In this document: positions 44,750 through 54,101 of the stretch, piece by piece | Layout of the letters: each line of letters opens with the position of its first letter | Numbering within the stretch: the stretch's first letter is position 1 | Translations under genes and position numbers: made by a program | Origin: Longimicrobiales bacterium | GTDB taxonomy: Bacteria > Gemmatimonadota > Gemmatimonadetes > Longimicrobiales > Gaopeijiaceae | Length of the DNA: 64,000 nucleotides | NCBI GenBank assembly: GCA_028278645.1 | Contig: JANQDZ010000047.1 | Span: 62,001-126,000 of the forward strand | Reading direction: 5' to 3' | The notes under the pieces: model-generated | Database searches by the model: none | What the model was told of the DNA's origin: nothing | Seen by the model: the letters and a program-made list of their open reading frames with translations, nothing else

Positions 44750-45820
44750 TCAGCCTCCCTGTGAGGCGTTCCCCAGCCGTCCTGTATAGGCCACGAGAGG
44801 ATCTGCCACCCATTGTCCGGTTTCCGCTCGGAATCGCTCCTGATTCCAGGTGACCGAACCGTTTACGTCTCTTGCCATTGTGACTCTGAGGTCGCCCTCC
44901 ATGGGTTCGGGCCGGACGGTTTGAAAAACCCACGAGGCTCCTGCCGCCGGGACGTTGGCCTCCAGCCGCTGGAGCACCGGCCACCGGGTGTCGAGCCAGT
45001 ATCCGACCCACTTGTCCTGAGCCTGCTCGTAGGCCCAGACCCGGAAAACCTCCCAGGCCGAGGTTTGCCCCACGGCGGTAACTTTCTCCATCACCCCACA
45101 TCCGTCCAGAATAGGGGTGATATCGGACCGGACTCTCATTCCCTCCGCTTCGGCGGAATCCGCCTCCACCGCTCCGGCCCACTCTCCGATCAAGAAGTCC
45201 AAGGTTCGGTATTCCGGCCCGGGGCACCGGAGCGTGGTGACGGAAGGCCCGTTCAGCAGGGCACCCTGGTAGAGCGGCTCCCTTCTCGAGAATTCCATGA
45301 TCCACGAGGAATCCCACGTGCGGCCGGCGTCCTGAGAAATGCCGTCCTGCCAGCGAAGGGAGTTGGGCGTGATATCGGAGAACGTGAACCGGGTGATGGT
45401 CGTATCGCCCTCTGCGGTGAGGTTGTGGCTGAAGAACTCGCCCCGGTTGTGCCTGAATCCGCCGTAGAGCTCACCGAACCGGGGATCTCCGGTGTTGGGC
45501 CACAACAGGACGAGGTCCCATTGCCCTCGTTGGGGATTAAAAGCTCGCACGCTGAACCCGACCACGAACTCGCCGAAGGCGTGCCCCCTCCAATGCTCCA
45601 CCAGGCCACATCCGGCCACGACCGGGTACACCCTGGCCGTCGCGGCACCCGTGTCGAACCATCGAACGTCTTCGGCGGGTCGGTTCCGGTTCAAGACATC
45701 CCACTCCCCGATCCAGAAGTCGAATGCTCGGGACTCCGGGCCGCACGCACCCTGCCCACTCAAAGACCCCGGAACGGCCATCAGACATAGGATGGCAAGG
45801 GCGGATAGTCTCGATCTCAT
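44750..45820 (-). CDS. Exported protein with two FWxGEW repeats, function unknown
   Basis: The 356-residue product has a signal peptide cleaved near LSG. Two repeats are seen: RAFDFWIGEWDVLNRNRPAE near residue 31 and RTLDFLIGEWAGAVEADSAE near 205, so the protein looks like an internal duplication of a lipocalin-like domain with Trp-rich strands. Its start overlaps the terC stop (ATGA, four bases), so it is co-translated with TerC. No enzymatic motif is seen. It may bind a hydrophobic ligand. Confidence 0.6.
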   Translation of the reverse strand: MRSRLSALAILCLMAVPGSLSGQGACGPESRAFDFWIGEWDVLNRNRPAEDVRWFDTGAATARVYPVVAGCGLVEHWRGHAFGEFVVGFSVRAFNPQRGQWDLVLLWPNTGDPRFGELYGGFRHNRGEFFSHNLTAEGDTTITRFTFSDITPNSLRWQDGISQDAGRTWDSSWIMEFSRREPLYQGALLNGPSVTTLRCPGPEYRTLDFLIGEWAGAVEADSAEAEGMRVRSDITPILDGCGVMEKVTAVGQTSAWEVFRVWAYEQAQDKWVGYWLDTRWPVLQRLEANVPAAGASWVFQTVRPEPMEGDLRVTMARDVNGSVTWNQERFRAETGQWVADPLVAYTGRLGNASQGG

Positions 45821-46626
45821 TTCTTTCTCCTATGGAGTTCGACAGGTACTCGGGCCCGCCCTCGGACCTTCGCTTCCCACCAATTCTGGTAGAGGTCTAC
45901 GCTGAACATGAGGAGGAGGATGAAGATCACGATCCATTGCGGGATGTATGGGAACTCACTGTCGTTTACGGCCAGCTCGGCCACATGTCCGCCCTCCAGG
46001 AATAGGACGAAGCCCACAAGCAGGAGTACGAAGAGGCCTAAGATTTCGAAGTCCGGGTTCTCGTTGAGGAAGCGGGCCAAGGGGTTTGCGAAGATGAGCA
46101 TGAGAACAACCGAGATCACCACCGAGCCCACCATCACCGCGAACACGTCCGTCATCCCTACGACGGTCAGAATGGAGTCCACGGAAAAGAGAAGGTTCAT
46201 TCCAACGATCACCGCCACGACCTCTCCAAAGCTCTCGGTTTTTTCCACCTCTTCCTCGATCCCTTTTGCTTTGACCCGCAGTTCCTTCACTCCCTTCCAG
46301 ATCAGGATCAGGCCACCGAGGAATAAGACGATGGCTTTTACGCTGAGGGATGCCTCGATCGAGAGATTCGGCAGGGGCTCCCACGTACCGCTCATGAACG
46401 TCTTGGTGGCCACCGTCAGGAGCCAGCTAACCAGACCCAGGAGGACGATTCGGAAAAGCATGGCCAGGATCAGACCCACCTGGATTGCCAGGCCTTGTTT
46501 CTGGGCGGGGAGCTTGTTGGCCAGAACCGTGATGATGATCAGGTTGTCAGCCCCCAGGGCCACCTGAATCAGCGTGACGGAAAAGAGAGCGGCCCAAAAG
46601 GCCGGATCGGCGAAAAGGTCGATCAT
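45817..46626 (-). CDS. TerC-family integral membrane protein
   Basis: ATG 46626 gives 269 residues, typical for TerC. Motifs: VTLIQVALGADNLIIITVLA near the start and VGMNLLFSVDSILTVVGMTD in the middle, carrying the conserved acidic residues of the family. About seven helices are visible. TerC proteins are linked to tellurite resistance and Mn/Ca export and to metal loading of exported enzymes. The next gene overlaps by four bases. Confidence 0.9.
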   Translation of the reverse strand: MIDLFADPAFWAALFSVTLIQVALGADNLIIITVLANKLPAQKQGLAIQVGLILAMLFRIVLLGLVSWLLTVATKTFMSGTWEPLPNLSIEASLSVKAIVLFLGGLILIWKGVKELRVKAKGIEEEVEKTESFGEVVAVIVGMNLLFSVDSILTVVGMTDVFAVMVGSVVISVVLMLIFANPLARFLNENPDFEILGLFVLLLVGFVLFLEGGHVAELAVNDSEFPYIPQWIVIFILLLMFSVDLYQNWWEAKVRGRARVPVELHRRKK

Positions 46627-47160
46627 TGTCTGGTACCCTGAAAACGGTTCTTTCTGTGACGGCCCGGTCCCGGGTTCGGGGCAGCATTCTTCAGCACGAA
46701 GTTCGGAGAGATGAGGTGGAGGGGGCAAGGTCGGAGGAAGGAGACCGAAGGAAAGCAACGGGACGCGTCGAATCCGGCCGGTCTGCCATCCTCGCGAAAT
46801 GCGAGTCCGGCGTTTTGCAGAACACCCGAGTCTTCGCGACCTGTTGGTCCCTGGCGAGACTGCTCTCATGTACTCCCGCTGCCTGGTCTGCAGCGAAGCC
46901 AAGCTCCTCTCCAACACCGACCCCATCAGCCCTTTTCGGGCCGGGTCCGTGATGGGAGTCCGGGGCTGGGAACGTTCTCCCGGGTGCGGCGGTGCCCACG
47001 CTGCAAGGACTCTGTCCAGGGCGGTCTCCATCTCGGCAGGATCCTGGCCGAGACCGCCTCCAACGAGCCATCTTTGCCTTTTCCAGTACTGCACCCCAAA
47101 ATCCACCCTGACCGTCTCGTTTAGCAGTACCTCCCGAGGACTCGGAGGAGGACGTTGACC
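46627..47160. other. Intergenic region between divergent terC and sugar operon
   Basis: These 534 bases hold both promoters. The minus-strand frame of terC is open for another 160 codons up to 47106 (beginning DFGVQYWKRQRWLVGGG). That extension lacks helices and would be an odd N-terminal addition, so I read it as chance. A GGAGGAGGACGTTG ribosome site lies just before 47161. No promoter motif is clear. Confidence 0.35.
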
Positions 47161-48144
47161 ATGGCTCTTTTTGTGCCCGGACCCATCAGCCGCCGGTCCT
47201 TTCTCGCCGGCACCGCGGCCGCCCTTCCAGCGGTGTATTCCTTCGCCCTATCCGGCTGCGGGCCGGACCAGGCCTCCGATGAGGCAGTGGGCACCGACTC
47301 GCTGGATTCACTCTTCCGGATTTCTTTAGCCGAGTGGTCTTTGCACCGTGCCCTGAATGCTGGGGAGCTGAACAACCTGGACTTCCCCCGGGTGACCAAG
47401 GAGGAGTTCGGAATCGAAGGAGTGGAGTACGTGAACTCCTTCTTCAAGGACAAGGCCGAGGACCTCACGTATCTGGCCGATCTAAAAACCCGGTGCGACG
47501 GTCTCGGGGTCACGAGCGTCCTGATCATGTGCGACGGTGAGGGGGCCCTCGGTGACCCGGACCGGGCGGCCAGGAACCAAGCCGTTGAGAACCACTACCG
47601 CTGGGTGGAAGCCGCCCGATACCTGGGATGCCATTCCATAAGGGTCAACGCCCAGTCCCAGGGTACGCCCGAGGAGCAAAAAGATCTGGCCGCCGATGGC
47701 CTCCGTCTCCTTTCGGAGTTCGCCGACGACAGGGACATCAATGTCCTGGTGGAGAACCATGGGGGCCTGTCCTCCAATGGGGCTTGGCTCGCCGGGGTGA
47801 TGGAGGCGGTGGATCACCCACGCTGCGGCACCCTCCCCGATTTCGGGAACTTCAATCTCGGAGGCGGAGAGACCTACGATCGGTATCTGGGGATGGAGGA
47901 GCTCATGCCGTATGCCATGGCCGTGAGCGCCAAGTCCCACGTCTTCGACGAAGCCGGCGACGAGTCGCAGATGGACTTCACCCGCATCATGCGGACAGTT
48001 CTCAAGGCGGGTTACCGGGGATGGGTCGGAATCGAGTACGAGGGCTCGGAGCATACGGAGCCGGAGGGAATCCGGTTGACCAAGGCACTGTTGGAACGGA
48101 TCCGAATCGACCTGGCTCTGGAGTTCTCGGCGTCCGCCGAGTAG
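47161..48144 (+). CDS. Tat-exported TIM-barrel sugar isomerase/epimerase
   Basis: ATG 47161 follows GGAGGAGGA; TTG 47155 is an alternative. The 327 residues start with a Tat signal, [19 protein letters not shown], and a lipobox-like SGC. The remainder is an AP-endonuclease-2-like TIM barrel: [32 protein letters not shown] (metal-binding Glu/His) and [10 protein letters not shown]. Such xylose-isomerase-like enzymes act on sugars or keto-sugars. It opens the keto-glycoside-type cluster that runs to 54833. Confidence 0.85.
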   Translation: MALFVPGPISRRSFLAGTAAALPAVYSFALSGCGPDQASDEAVGTDSLDSLFRISLAEWSLHRALNAGELNNLDFPRVTKEEFGIEGVEYVNSFFKDKAEDLTYLADLKTRCDGLGVTSVLIMCDGEGALGDPDRAARNQAVENHYRWVEAARYLGCHSIRVNAQSQGTPEEQKDLAADGLRLLSEFADDRDINVLVENHGGLSSNGAWLAGVMEAVDHPRCGTLPDFGNFNLGGGETYDRYLGMEELMPYAMAVSAKSHVFDEAGDESQMDFTRIMRTVLKAGYRGWVGIEYEGSEHTEPEGIRLTKALLERIRIDLALEFSASAE

Positions 48145-48188
48145 GGCGACAACGCCATTGTCTCGATCGAGTTGAACAGGAATCGCTA

Positions 48189-49259
48189 ATGGATCCGTCC
48201 ACGCGCATCGCCCGGAAGATGGCGGCCCTGTCCGCCATGGGCTTTCAGCGTGTGGAGTCCCCGGCAATCCCGCCGGAATTGATCCCTTTGGGTGACGGTC
48301 GATACAAGGTTACCTGCGGCCAACCTTCCATGGGGACGCTCGTTTCGATCACCGGTCTTCACCAGTCCTCCGGTCTCATCCAGGAAGCTGCCGGTCTCGC
48401 TTTCAGGGAGATGGTCCGGGTGGTCAACCTCCTGAACCGGTACGATCCCTCCTCGGCCCTCTCCTACTTGAACACAGAAGGTGTCATCGACGGCCCCCCG
48501 CCGGAGTTGACGGCGGTGATGTGGCAGAGCCGGTACTTTAACCAGGCCAGCCAGGGGGCTTTCGACGCAACGGTCCAACCTCTGGTGGACCTGTTCCGGA
48601 GAAGCCTGGGAGGAAGCTACGGCCAGGACTCAGCCCCCGTCGGACCGACGGAAGCTGAACTCCTCGAAGCCGTGTCCCTGGTGGACGGACGGAATGTGGG
48701 CGTGGGGGAGAAGAAGATCCGTCTTCAAACGCCGGGCATGGGCGTGACGCTGGATGGGATCGCCAAGGGGTATGTGGTTGACCGGATCGCCCAGGTTCTG
48801 ACCCAGCAGGGTTTGCAGGACTTCCTTATCGATGCCGGAGGGGACATCCGGACTTCGGGCGTGAGGGAAGACGGGCAGCCGTGGCGGGTCGGAGTGCAGG
48901 ATCCGCAGAAGCAGGGTGATCTCCCCGATGTCATCGGTCTCACGAACGCCTCCGTCGCTACCTCGGGAAGCTACGAAATCTATTTCGATCGCGAGCGGAC
49001 CCATCACCACATCGTGAGCGCCCTGACGGGCGGCTCACCCCGAACAAGTCAAAGCGTTTCGGTTGTCGCCCCCACCACTCTGGCTGCAGACGCCCTGGCC
49101 ACCAGTGTGTTTGTGATGGAGCCCGGGCGGGGCGTTTCATTTATCGAGTCTTTGCCTCAGTGCGCTTGCCTCATCGTCGACGAGCAAGGTCGGCAATGGA
49201 GATCGAGCGGATGGCGAAGCGCCACAGACCTTCCCACCCCTAAGGCAGGGATCCCATGA
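48189..49259 (+). CDS. apbE: ApbE: FAD:protein FMN transferase
   Basis: ATG 48189 gives 356 residues. Motifs: QPSMGTLVSITG, RVVNLLNRYDPSSALSYLN, GVTLDGIAKGYVVDRIAQVL and FLIDAGGDIRTSG, all typical of ApbE, which transfers FMN from FAD to Thr of target proteins using Mg. There is no signal peptide, so it may act inside the cell or have its true start elsewhere. It overlaps doxX by four bases (ATGA). No FMN-acceptor protein (D-x-x-T-G-A-T type) is seen in the cluster. The pseudogene at 21230-22112 is its relic paralogue. Confidence 0.9.
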   Translation: MDPSTRIARKMAALSAMGFQRVESPAIPPELIPLGDGRYKVTCGQPSMGTLVSITGLHQSSGLIQEAAGLAFREMVRVVNLLNRYDPSSALSYLNTEGVIDGPPPELTAVMWQSRYFNQASQGAFDATVQPLVDLFRRSLGGSYGQDSAPVGPTEAELLEAVSLVDGRNVGVGEKKIRLQTPGMGVTLDGIAKGYVVDRIAQVLTQQGLQDFLIDAGGDIRTSGVREDGQPWRVGVQDPQKQGDLPDVIGLTNASVATSGSYEIYFDRERTHHHIVSALTGGSPRTSQSVSVVAPTTLAADALATSVFVMEPGRGVSFIESLPQCACLIVDEQGRQWRSSGWRSATDLPTPKAGIP

Positions 49260-49774
49260 ACGGTGCATCGAAGAACCTGGCTGGCAAGTTTCCGGACTAC
49301 GGGACACTTCAGCTGATCGCACTGGTGAGCATGAGGATGCTCATCGGCTGGCACTTCCTCTACGAAGGAGTGGCCAAGCTCACGAACCCATACTGGACGT
49401 CGGCAGGCTACCTCCAGCAATCGGAGGGGTGGTTTTCCGAGATGTTCAACGACCTGGCCAACAACCAGTCGGCCTTGCCCCTGGTGGACAACCTCAACCA
49501 GTGGGGCTTGGTGTTGATCGGTCTGGCCCTTCTGGTGGGGTTCTTCTCCCGGACCGCAGCGGTGTTCGGGATCGTTGTTCTGGCCCTCTATTACGTGGCC
49601 GCGCCTCCCTTCCCGGGTCTCGAGTATGCCATGCCCGCGGAGGGAAGTTATCTGATTGTTAACAAGATTCTCATCGAACTGGCGGCACTCCTGGTGATCG
49701 TGGTCTTCCCCACGGCTCATCGGGTTGGACTGGATCGGTTCTTCTTCCGCAAGCGTTCCGCTGAGACCATGTGA
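49256..49774 (+). CDS. DoxX-family membrane protein
   Basis: The 172-residue product starts at an ATG that overlaps the apbE stop. It has four membrane helices and the family motif RMLIGWHFLYEGVAKLTNP with the conserved FLYEG.AK.. near residues 30-45. DoxX proteins are often linked with thiol/quinol redox chemistry or terminal oxidases. Coupling to apbE suggests a shared redox role, possibly taking electrons from the sugar dehydrogenases. Confidence 0.85.
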   Translation: MNGASKNLAGKFPDYGTLQLIALVSMRMLIGWHFLYEGVAKLTNPYWTSAGYLQQSEGWFSEMFNDLANNQSALPLVDNLNQWGLVLIGLALLVGFFSRTAAVFGIVVLALYYVAAPPFPGLEYAMPAEGSYLIVNKILIELAALLVIVVFPTAHRVGLDRFFFRKRSAETM

Positions 49775-49816
49775 ACGGCCCTGACCAGCCGTAGGGCGTT
49801 ATCAGGAGGCAGTAGC

Positions 49817-51394
49817 ATGAGTGACGAGATCAAGAAGGAAGAGATAGGTCAGGATCCGAGTCGGAGAGATGTCCTGAAAGCTCTGGCGTCCGTTCCGGTC
49901 CTCGGCGTTTTCTTTGTTGGTTGGTATCAGAAGAAGCTGAAAGCCGATGCCAAGCGCGAAGCCATCATGTCCGAACTCGGGATCGCGGAGGGGGCGCCGG
50001 CGGTGATCCCCGATGCCATCTCGAGACCTCCGGGAGACCGGATTCGACTCGGGATCATCGGAAACGGTGGGGAAGGGGAAGCTTTGGTTCGGTTCGCCGG
50101 TTTCGCCCACCCCGAGTGGATCGAGGACCAGAGGGAGGCGGCGGCAAGGAATCCCCGGAACAGGGGCCTCGAGACGTTCATGTCCCAGGACGACCTCAAC
50201 ATCGATCTCACGGGAGTGTGCGACGTCTTCGATGTCCGTGCTCAGCGTGGGCTGGACGCGGCGGCCAACAAGGTGGGACCCACGGCCGAAAACTCCCGGG
50301 GTCAAGCGACGCGCTATCTCAGGTACCAAGACATGTTGGAAAGTGACGATGTGGACGCGGTCCTCATCGCCACCCCGGACCACTGGCACGCTCAGATGTG
50401 CATCGACGCCGCGGCGGCAGGGAAGCACATCTACGTCGAAAAAGCCATGACCCGTGAGGAGGAAGAAACCCATCAGATGTACGATGCGGTGAAAAACTCC
50501 GACGTCGTCTTCCAGTTGGGCCATCAGCAGCGGCAAACGGAAAGCCACATCAAGGCCCGTGAGGTCATCGAAGCCGGGATTCTGGGTGATATCACCCTCA
50601 TCGAGACCACCACCAACCGGAACGATCCCTGGGGTGCCTGGGTCTGGGACATCCACGAAGAGGGGAACGAGAACACCATCGACTGGGAGCAGTTCGAAGG
50701 GCCTGCTCCCAACAAGGTGCCTTTCGACCTCGACCGCTTCTTCCGCTGGAGGAAGTACTTCGACTACGGGACCGGCCTCTCCGGCGACCTGTTCTCCCAC
50801 GAGTACGACGCCATCAACCAGATCATGGATCTGGGGATTCCTAAGACGGCTGTTTCGTCAGGTGGGATCTACCACTTCAAGGACGGCCGGGACGTGCCCG
50901 ACACATGGCAAGCTGTCCTGGAGTACCCCGATCGGGATCTTACCCTGGTTTACAGCGCCACTTTGTGGAATGGGAACTGGAGGGGGCGGGTATTCATGGG
51001 CCACGACGCCACCATGGAAGTGGACAACGGCCTCTCTATTCGCGCCGAGGGGAGTTCCACCCGGTTCCGGGAGAAGATCGACGAGGGCATCATCGACACC
51101 TCCCGGCCCATGTTCACGTTCCAGCCCGGGTTCACCGGTCTGGACGCCATCACGTCGGCTACGGCTGAATACTTCGCCCGGCGCGGCCTCCTCTATACGT
51201 ACCGCGGAGGGCGGCTCACCAGCGCCTACCATCTCCACATCGCCGAGTGGCTCGATGTGATTCGGAACGGTGGCGATACCAGCTGTAACATCGAGCGAGG
51301 GTACGAGGAGGCCATCTCCTGCCACATGGCCACCAAGGCCTACCTCGAGAAGCGTGAGGTGCAGTGGGATCCGGTAGCCCGGAGAATTGTGTGA
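49817..51394 (+). CDS. Tat-exported Gfo/Idh/MocA-family oxidoreductase
   Basis: The 525-residue protein begins with a Tat-type signal, SRRDVLKALASVPVLGVFFV. The NAD(P)-binding Rossmann motif is IRLGIIGNGGEGEALVRF, followed later by AVLIATPDHWHAQMCIDAA and HIYVEKAMTREEEE with the EK.. catalytic Lys. Exported members often use tightly bound NAD in keto-sugar chemistry. It sits between doxX (42 bases) and the MFS gene, separated from the latter by a long inverted repeat. Confidence 0.9.
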   Translation: MSDEIKKEEIGQDPSRRDVLKALASVPVLGVFFVGWYQKKLKADAKREAIMSELGIAEGAPAVIPDAISRPPGDRIRLGIIGNGGEGEALVRFAGFAHPEWIEDQREAAARNPRNRGLETFMSQDDLNIDLTGVCDVFDVRAQRGLDAAANKVGPTAENSRGQATRYLRYQDMLESDDVDAVLIATPDHWHAQMCIDAAAAGKHIYVEKAMTREEEETHQMYDAVKNSDVVFQLGHQQRQTESHIKAREVIEAGILGDITLIETTTNRNDPWGAWVWDIHEEGNENTIDWEQFEGPAPNKVPFDLDRFFRWRKYFDYGTGLSGDLFSHEYDAINQIMDLGIPKTAVSSGGIYHFKDGRDVPDTWQAVLEYPDRDLTLVYSATLWNGNWRGRVFMGHDATMEVDNGLSIRAEGSSTRFREKIDEGIIDTSRPMFTFQPGFTGLDAITSATAEYFARRGLLYTYRGGRLTSAYHLHIAEWLDVIRNGGDTSCNIERGYEEAISCHMATKAYLEKREVQWDPVARRIV

Positions 51395-51398
51395 CGGC

Positions 51399-51485
51399 GG
51401 CTGAGGGGCTCCCGGCGCTCACTTCGGAGAGAACCGTTCGCTTCGCTTCCGGACACTCCTCAGGGAGACCGGGAGCCCCTCGGCC
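51399..51485. terminator. 17-base inverted repeat between oxidoreductase and MFS genes
   Basis: GGCTGAGGGGCTCCCGG (51399-51415) pairs with CCGGGAGCCCCTCGGCC (51469-51485) with one G-T wobble, enclosing 53 bases. It begins five bases after the stop at 51394. There is no T-run. It could lower read-through, protect the upstream mRNA or be a REP-like element. Confidence 0.5.
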
Positions 51486-51542
51486 GAACCACAATCCCCC
51501 GTTCTTGTTCTTCCATAGTAGGCGACAAACAGGGAGGGTGAA

Positions 51543-52760
51543 GTGAGCGCGAAGACTCGACTCGGTATCATGATGTTCCTCCAGTACGCCATCTGGGGGG
51601 CATGGGCTCCGGTCCTCTCGGTGTACCTCCTGGACGACCTGGGCTTCACCGGATTCCAGGCCGGCGTGATCTACGCTCTGCTTCCGTTGGCCACCATTCT
51701 CTCCCCGTTTATCGGAGGGCAGGTGGCGGACAGGTACTTCTCATCCGAGAAGGTCATCGCCTTCCTTCAATTCACGGGTGGAATACTCCTCATCGCCTGC
51801 GCCCAGGCCACCGGCTTCACGACTATGGCCTGGATCATGTTCTTCTACTGTCTCCTCTACGCCCCGACGCTGGCCCTGACCAACTCGGTGGCCATGATCA
51901 ACTTGAAGGACTCGGAGAAGGAGTTCGGGGCCATTCGGGTTTGGGGGACCATCGGATGGATCGCCGCCGGCCTCATCCTCTCGGGGTGGCGGACGGTTGG
52001 TGGGGGGAACGAGTCCCTGATGATGGGTGGGGATATGCTGTTCCTGGCCGGTGTGGCGTCCATCGTCATGGCCCTCCAGGCCTTCATGCTCCCCAAGACC
52101 CCTCCGCAGAAGGAGGGGGTGAAACCGTGGGCATTCCTGGAGTCCATGAAGATGCTGAAGTCGAAGAGCTTCGCCGTCTTCATCGCCATCACCTTCGTGG
52201 TTTCGACGGAACTGGAGTTCTTCTACATCCTCACGGCGCCCTTCCTCCAGTCCGACGCCATCGGCGTGGCTCCGGCCAATCTTCCGGCGGTCATGACCAT
52301 CGCCCAGGTGGCAGAGATCTTCGTGATGGCGTTCATGTTGTCATGGGCGCTGAAGCGCTACGGCATGCGGAAGACCCTGGCCATCGGCGTGGTAGCCTGG
52401 CCGATCCGGTACGTGATCTTCGCAATCGGAGGGCCGGCCTGGCTGGTGATCGCTTCATTGGCGCTCCACGGATTCTGCTACGTGTTCTTCTTCGTGGCCG
52501 CCTTCATCTACGTGGACAAGGTCGCCCCGCCTGACATCCGTGCGTCGGCCCAGAGCATGATCGCCATTGTGGCCTTGGGGCTGGGTAGGTTCCTAGGCAG
52601 CCTGTTTGCGGGGAAGATCCAGGAGATCTTCACCACCGACGCCGGAACCGACTGGACAGGTGTGTTTTTGGTGCCATGTGCGCTGACGTTCCTTTGCGCG
52701 GTGGCTTTCTTGCTCTTCTTCCGGGAGCAAGGCGGGTCCGAAGCGGAAGCAGTTGCGTGA
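51543..52760 (+). CDS. MFS transporter of the nucleoside/sugar NupG type
   Basis: GTG 51543 follows GGGAGGGTGA. The 405 residues have 12 helices. RLGIMMFLQYAIWGAWAPVL near the start and FIYVDKVAPPDIRASAQSMI near helix 10-11 match nucleoside:proton symporters of the NupG/XapB group, a family that in keto-sugar clusters is annotated as a sugar or nucleoside importer. Context suggests uptake of a sugar product. The substrate is not determined. Confidence 0.85.
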   Translation: MSAKTRLGIMMFLQYAIWGAWAPVLSVYLLDDLGFTGFQAGVIYALLPLATILSPFIGGQVADRYFSSEKVIAFLQFTGGILLIACAQATGFTTMAWIMFFYCLLYAPTLALTNSVAMINLKDSEKEFGAIRVWGTIGWIAAGLILSGWRTVGGGNESLMMGGDMLFLAGVASIVMALQAFMLPKTPPQKEGVKPWAFLESMKMLKSKSFAVFIAITFVVSTELEFFYILTAPFLQSDAIGVAPANLPAVMTIAQVAEIFVMAFMLSWALKRYGMRKTLAIGVVAWPIRYVIFAIGGPAWLVIASLALHGFCYVFFFVAAFIYVDKVAPPDIRASAQSMIAIVALGLGRFLGSLFAGKIQEIFTTDAGTDWTGVFLVPCALTFLCAVAFLLFFREQGGSEAEAVA

Positions 52761-52788
52761 TCTACAATCAACCAAAGGTGAGTGTTTG

Positions 52789-54045
52789 ATGGGTGCGAAA
52801 AGACTCGGGATCGGTTTTGTGGGAGGTGGTTTCGTCGGCAAGTTCCACATCCGTTCCTTCGTTGGGGTGAGAGACGCCGATGTGCTGGGGGTTGTGGGCG
52901 GGGATGACGACTCGGCCGAGGAGGCCGCCGCTCTGGCTCGGTCCTTGGGCGTGGGGGACGCGAAGGCCTTCGATTCCATCACGGACATGGTGGCCGATCC
53001 TACCATCGATGCCATCTGGATCTGCGCTCCCAACTTCACCCGTTTGGAAGTCATGGAGGAGATCGTCGAGGCCCTCGAGTCGGGGAAGGGGGAGCTCGTC
53101 GGGATCGCGTGCGAAAAGCCGTTGGGTCGAACGGCGGCGGAAGCTCGGAAAATGCTGGAGCTCGTGAAACGAGCCGGTGTTCAGGACGGGTACCTGGAGA
53201 ACCAACTCTTCTCTCCAGGAGTCGTCCGAGGAAAGGAGATCCTCTGGCAACGGGGAGCCTCCCTCACCGGAGCGCCTTTCCTCGCCCGGGCGGCGGAGGA
53301 GCACTCAGGGCCGCACATGCCCTGGTTCTGGGAAGGTGAGCTTCAGGGCGGTGGCGTCCTCAACGACATGATGTGCCACTCGGTGGAGGTGGCACGCCAT
53401 CTTCTCACACCTCCCGGCTACCCAAGGGATTACCTCACGCCCATGAAGGTCACGGCCCAAATGTCGTGCCTGAAGTGGCAGCAACCGAGGTATGCAGAAC
53501 TCCTCGCCGTAGGCAGTGACGGCATGCTGGATTACGAAAACCGTCCCTCCGAAGATTTCGCCCGGGCCCTCGTGGAGTATCACGATAAGGCCGGGAACGT
53601 GAAGATCGTGGAAGCCACCACCTCATGGTGCTTCGTCGGAGCCGGCCTCCGCTTGAGCATGGAGCTGTTGGGGCCCGAGTATTCCATGTCCCTCAGCTCG
53701 CTGGATTCGGGGCCCAAGGTCTTTTTCAGCCGGGAAGTGCGGGGAGATGCCGGTGAGGACCTGGTGGAGAAGCAGAACGCGGAAGTCGGCTTGATGCCGG
53801 TTGTGAGTGATGAGGAAAGCGAATACGGATACGTTGGCGAAAACCGGCACATGGTCCGCTCGTTCCTGGATGGGAAACGTCCTGATGAGAACTTCGAGGA
53901 CGGGGTGAACGTGGCCGAGCTCCTCATGACGGCTTACATGAGCGCTGAACAGGGAAGGACCATTAAATTCCCTCCGTCCGGTTTGGCGGACTTCGTACCG
54001 GCGGTGGCTCGAGGTGAGTGGAACCCGAAGAAGGCCGATAAGTGA
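52789..54045 (+). CDS. Gfo/Idh/MocA-family oxidoreductase, cytoplasmic
   Basis: ATG 52789 follows AAAGGTGA. The 418-residue protein has the Rossmann motif GIGFVGGGFVGKFHIRSF, then CEKPLGRTAAEA with the family EKP, and HSVEVARHLL. There is no signal peptide, unlike the other oxidoreductase of the cluster. It would act on the imported sugar. The MFS importer gene directly precedes it (28 bases). Confidence 0.9.
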   Translation: MGAKRLGIGFVGGGFVGKFHIRSFVGVRDADVLGVVGGDDDSAEEAAALARSLGVGDAKAFDSITDMVADPTIDAIWICAPNFTRLEVMEEIVEALESGKGELVGIACEKPLGRTAAEARKMLELVKRAGVQDGYLENQLFSPGVVRGKEILWQRGASLTGAPFLARAAEEHSGPHMPWFWEGELQGGGVLNDMMCHSVEVARHLLTPPGYPRDYLTPMKVTAQMSCLKWQQPRYAELLAVGSDGMLDYENRPSEDFARALVEYHDKAGNVKIVEATTSWCFVGAGLRLSMELLGPEYSMSLSSLDSGPKVFFSREVRGDAGEDLVEKQNAEVGLMPVVSDEESEYGYVGENRHMVRSFLDGKRPDENFEDGVNVAELLMTAYMSAEQGRTIKFPPSGLADFVPAVARGEWNPKKADK

Positions 54046-54101
54046 AATGCAAGTCCAGGCCCCGGAAACGTCGTGGCCCGTAAACACATAAAGGATCCGA
54101 G

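Noticed and set aside
46627-47106. 160-residue N-terminal extension of TerC
   Set aside because: TerC starts naturally at 46626; the extension has no helices and no family resemblance, and open frames are common at this GC.
47628-48188. In-frame upstream extension of apbE
   Set aside because: It overlaps the TIM-barrel gene in another frame; ATG 48189 matches the usual start of the protein.
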